Positions 63,540-64,000 of a DNA stretch of 64,000 bases are shown here, piece by piece. Source of the DNA: an uncultured Lachnospiraceae bacterium (lineage in GTDB: Bacteria; Bacillota; Clostridia; Lachnospirales; Lachnospiraceae); contig CAJTVD010000007.1 in assembly GCA_910579495.1 (NCBI GenBank), positions 16,895-80,894 on the forward strand, read 5' to 3'. Under the pieces are notes generated by a model. The model saw only the letters and a list, made by a program, of their open reading frames with translations, was not told where the DNA came from and made no database searches. The position numbers and the translations under genes are program-made. The stretch's first letter is position 1. Every line of letters starts with the position of its first letter.

Positions 63540-63711
63540 GATGAATGCCTCCAACTTATGAAAAATCAGGGCATTGCCTCCCACAGCCCCTTGGCCTGTA
63601 TACTGCAAAAAAAATTATCACACCCCCCTTTAACGTGGTATAATAAATCCCGTCTTTAGGATTTAGCACTATGATTCTTTGGAAGCAACTGAATACCCAA
63701 TACATTGACAG

Positions 63712-63740
63712 TCAGCATTTATGCTGGCTTTTTTCTTTTT
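63712..63740 (+). terminator. Terminator-like hairpin near the left end of the insertion sequence
   Basis: CAGCAT and ATGCTG pair around TT, followed by GCTTTTTTC. Inward-facing hairpins like this often shield a transposase from outside transcription. Confidence 0.55.
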
Positions 63741-63770
63741 TCAATACTTGACAAATAATTTATTTTATGA

Positions 63771-63799
63771 TTGATAGTATAGTGCTATAGTGTTATAAT
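63771..63799 (+). promoter_or_regulatory. Predicted promoter of the transposase gene
   Basis: -35 TTGATA, 17-bp spacer, -10 TATAAT, 17 bp before the ATG; GATGGGTGA provides a weak ribosome site. Confidence 0.55.
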
Positions 63800-63816
63800 G
63801 TAGATGGGTGATATCT

Positions 63817-64000
63817 ATGGCTTATTTTCTAAAAAAAACAAACAATAAAAAGGGCACTTACCTACAGATCTACGAAAGTTATTATGATCCTGAACGTAAA
63901 GGCGGTGCCCATCGTTCCTACAAACCAATCGGATATGTTCATGAACTGCAGGAAAATGGTATGGATGATCCGATCGCTTTTTATCGTGAAGAAGTCCAAA
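63817..64000 (+). CDS. IS1634-like transposase (partial, cut at the right edge)
   Basis: The first 61 residues, MAYFLKKTNNKKGTYLQIYE followed by HRSYKPIGYVHELQENGM, resemble the N-terminus of IS1634-family (IS4 superfamily) DDE transposases common in Lachnospiraceae. The catalytic part lies outside the window. The left end of the element is between glgP and the promoter but its terminal repeat could not be fixed. Confidence 0.75.
   Translation, partial: MAYFLKKTNNKKGTYLQIYESYYDPERKGGAHRSYKPIGYVHELQENGMDDPIAFYREEVQ

Overview
The window looks like a chromosomal segment of an anaerobic, fermentative, low-to-mid GC Gram-positive bacterium of the Clostridia, most likely Lachnospiraceae. The evidence is the atp operon with two AtpI/AtpZ-type accessory genes, a MecA adaptor, a CwlD-type amidase, pyruvate formate-lyase with its activase, the gdpP-rplI-dnaB and rpsF-ssb-rpsR operons with a DUF951 gene, and Bce-type two-component/ABC modules. 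I saw no rRNA, tRNA or CRISPR array.

Layout. 1-6627 (minus) is the F1Fo ATP synthase operon, cut at the left edge inside atpD; its c subunit carries a Na+-type ion-binding signature. 6841-11306 holds a DUF402 protein, a coiled-coil cell-wall hydrolase, rpiB, tsaC and an LCP-family ligase. 11515-25088 (minus) is a ten-gene surface-glycopolymer locus: an IspD/TarI-type and a TagD-type cytidylyltransferase, two CDP-glycerol phosphotransferase-like proteins, two glycosyltransferases, a radical SAM protein, an asparagine-synthetase-type amidotransferase, a TylF-type methyltransferase and an SDR. Four of these carry the same N-terminal Rossmann module. No polymerase, flippase or exporter is present. 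Immediately upstream and in the same orientation is a TnpB-like protein with all three RuvC catalytic acids replaced. It is followed by a 426-nt structured non-coding gap and preceded by a promoter flanked by two 20-bp dyads. This resembles an exapted RNA-guided, nuclease-dead regulator (TldR-like) placed to control the glycopolymer locus, and it is the most interesting part of the window.

27286-36105 contains small regulators, cwlD, a GH18 protein, mecA and an NhaC-type antiporter. 36298-41785 is an anaerobic pyruvate module in which pyruvate formate-lyase is naturally split: a 679-residue core with the Cys-Cys pair, a 67-residue Cys-containing partial paralog of the glycyl-radical domain, and a 79-residue free glycyl-radical subunit. 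The activase pflA and a 2[4Fe-4S] ferredoxin follow. 41811-50871 is core information processing (MerR-type regulator, dnaB, rplI, gdpP, rpsR, ssb, rpsF, DUF951, Sir2).

51018-64000 holds membrane proteins of unknown role, an AAA/PD-(D/E)XK protein, and a Bce-like cell-envelope stress module (permease, ATPase, kinase, regulator) with a TNACA-N4-TGTAA operator and a divergent 50-residue ORF. It then has a metallophosphoesterase, glycogen phosphorylase and the start of an IS1634-like transposase at the right edge.

The genes combine Na+ bioenergetics (ATP synthase, NhaC-type antiporter), fermentation (PFL), wall and glycopolymer building (glycopolymer locus, LCP ligase, amidase, GH18) and envelope sensing (Bce). 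All functional calls rest on reading motifs by eye; no database search was possible.
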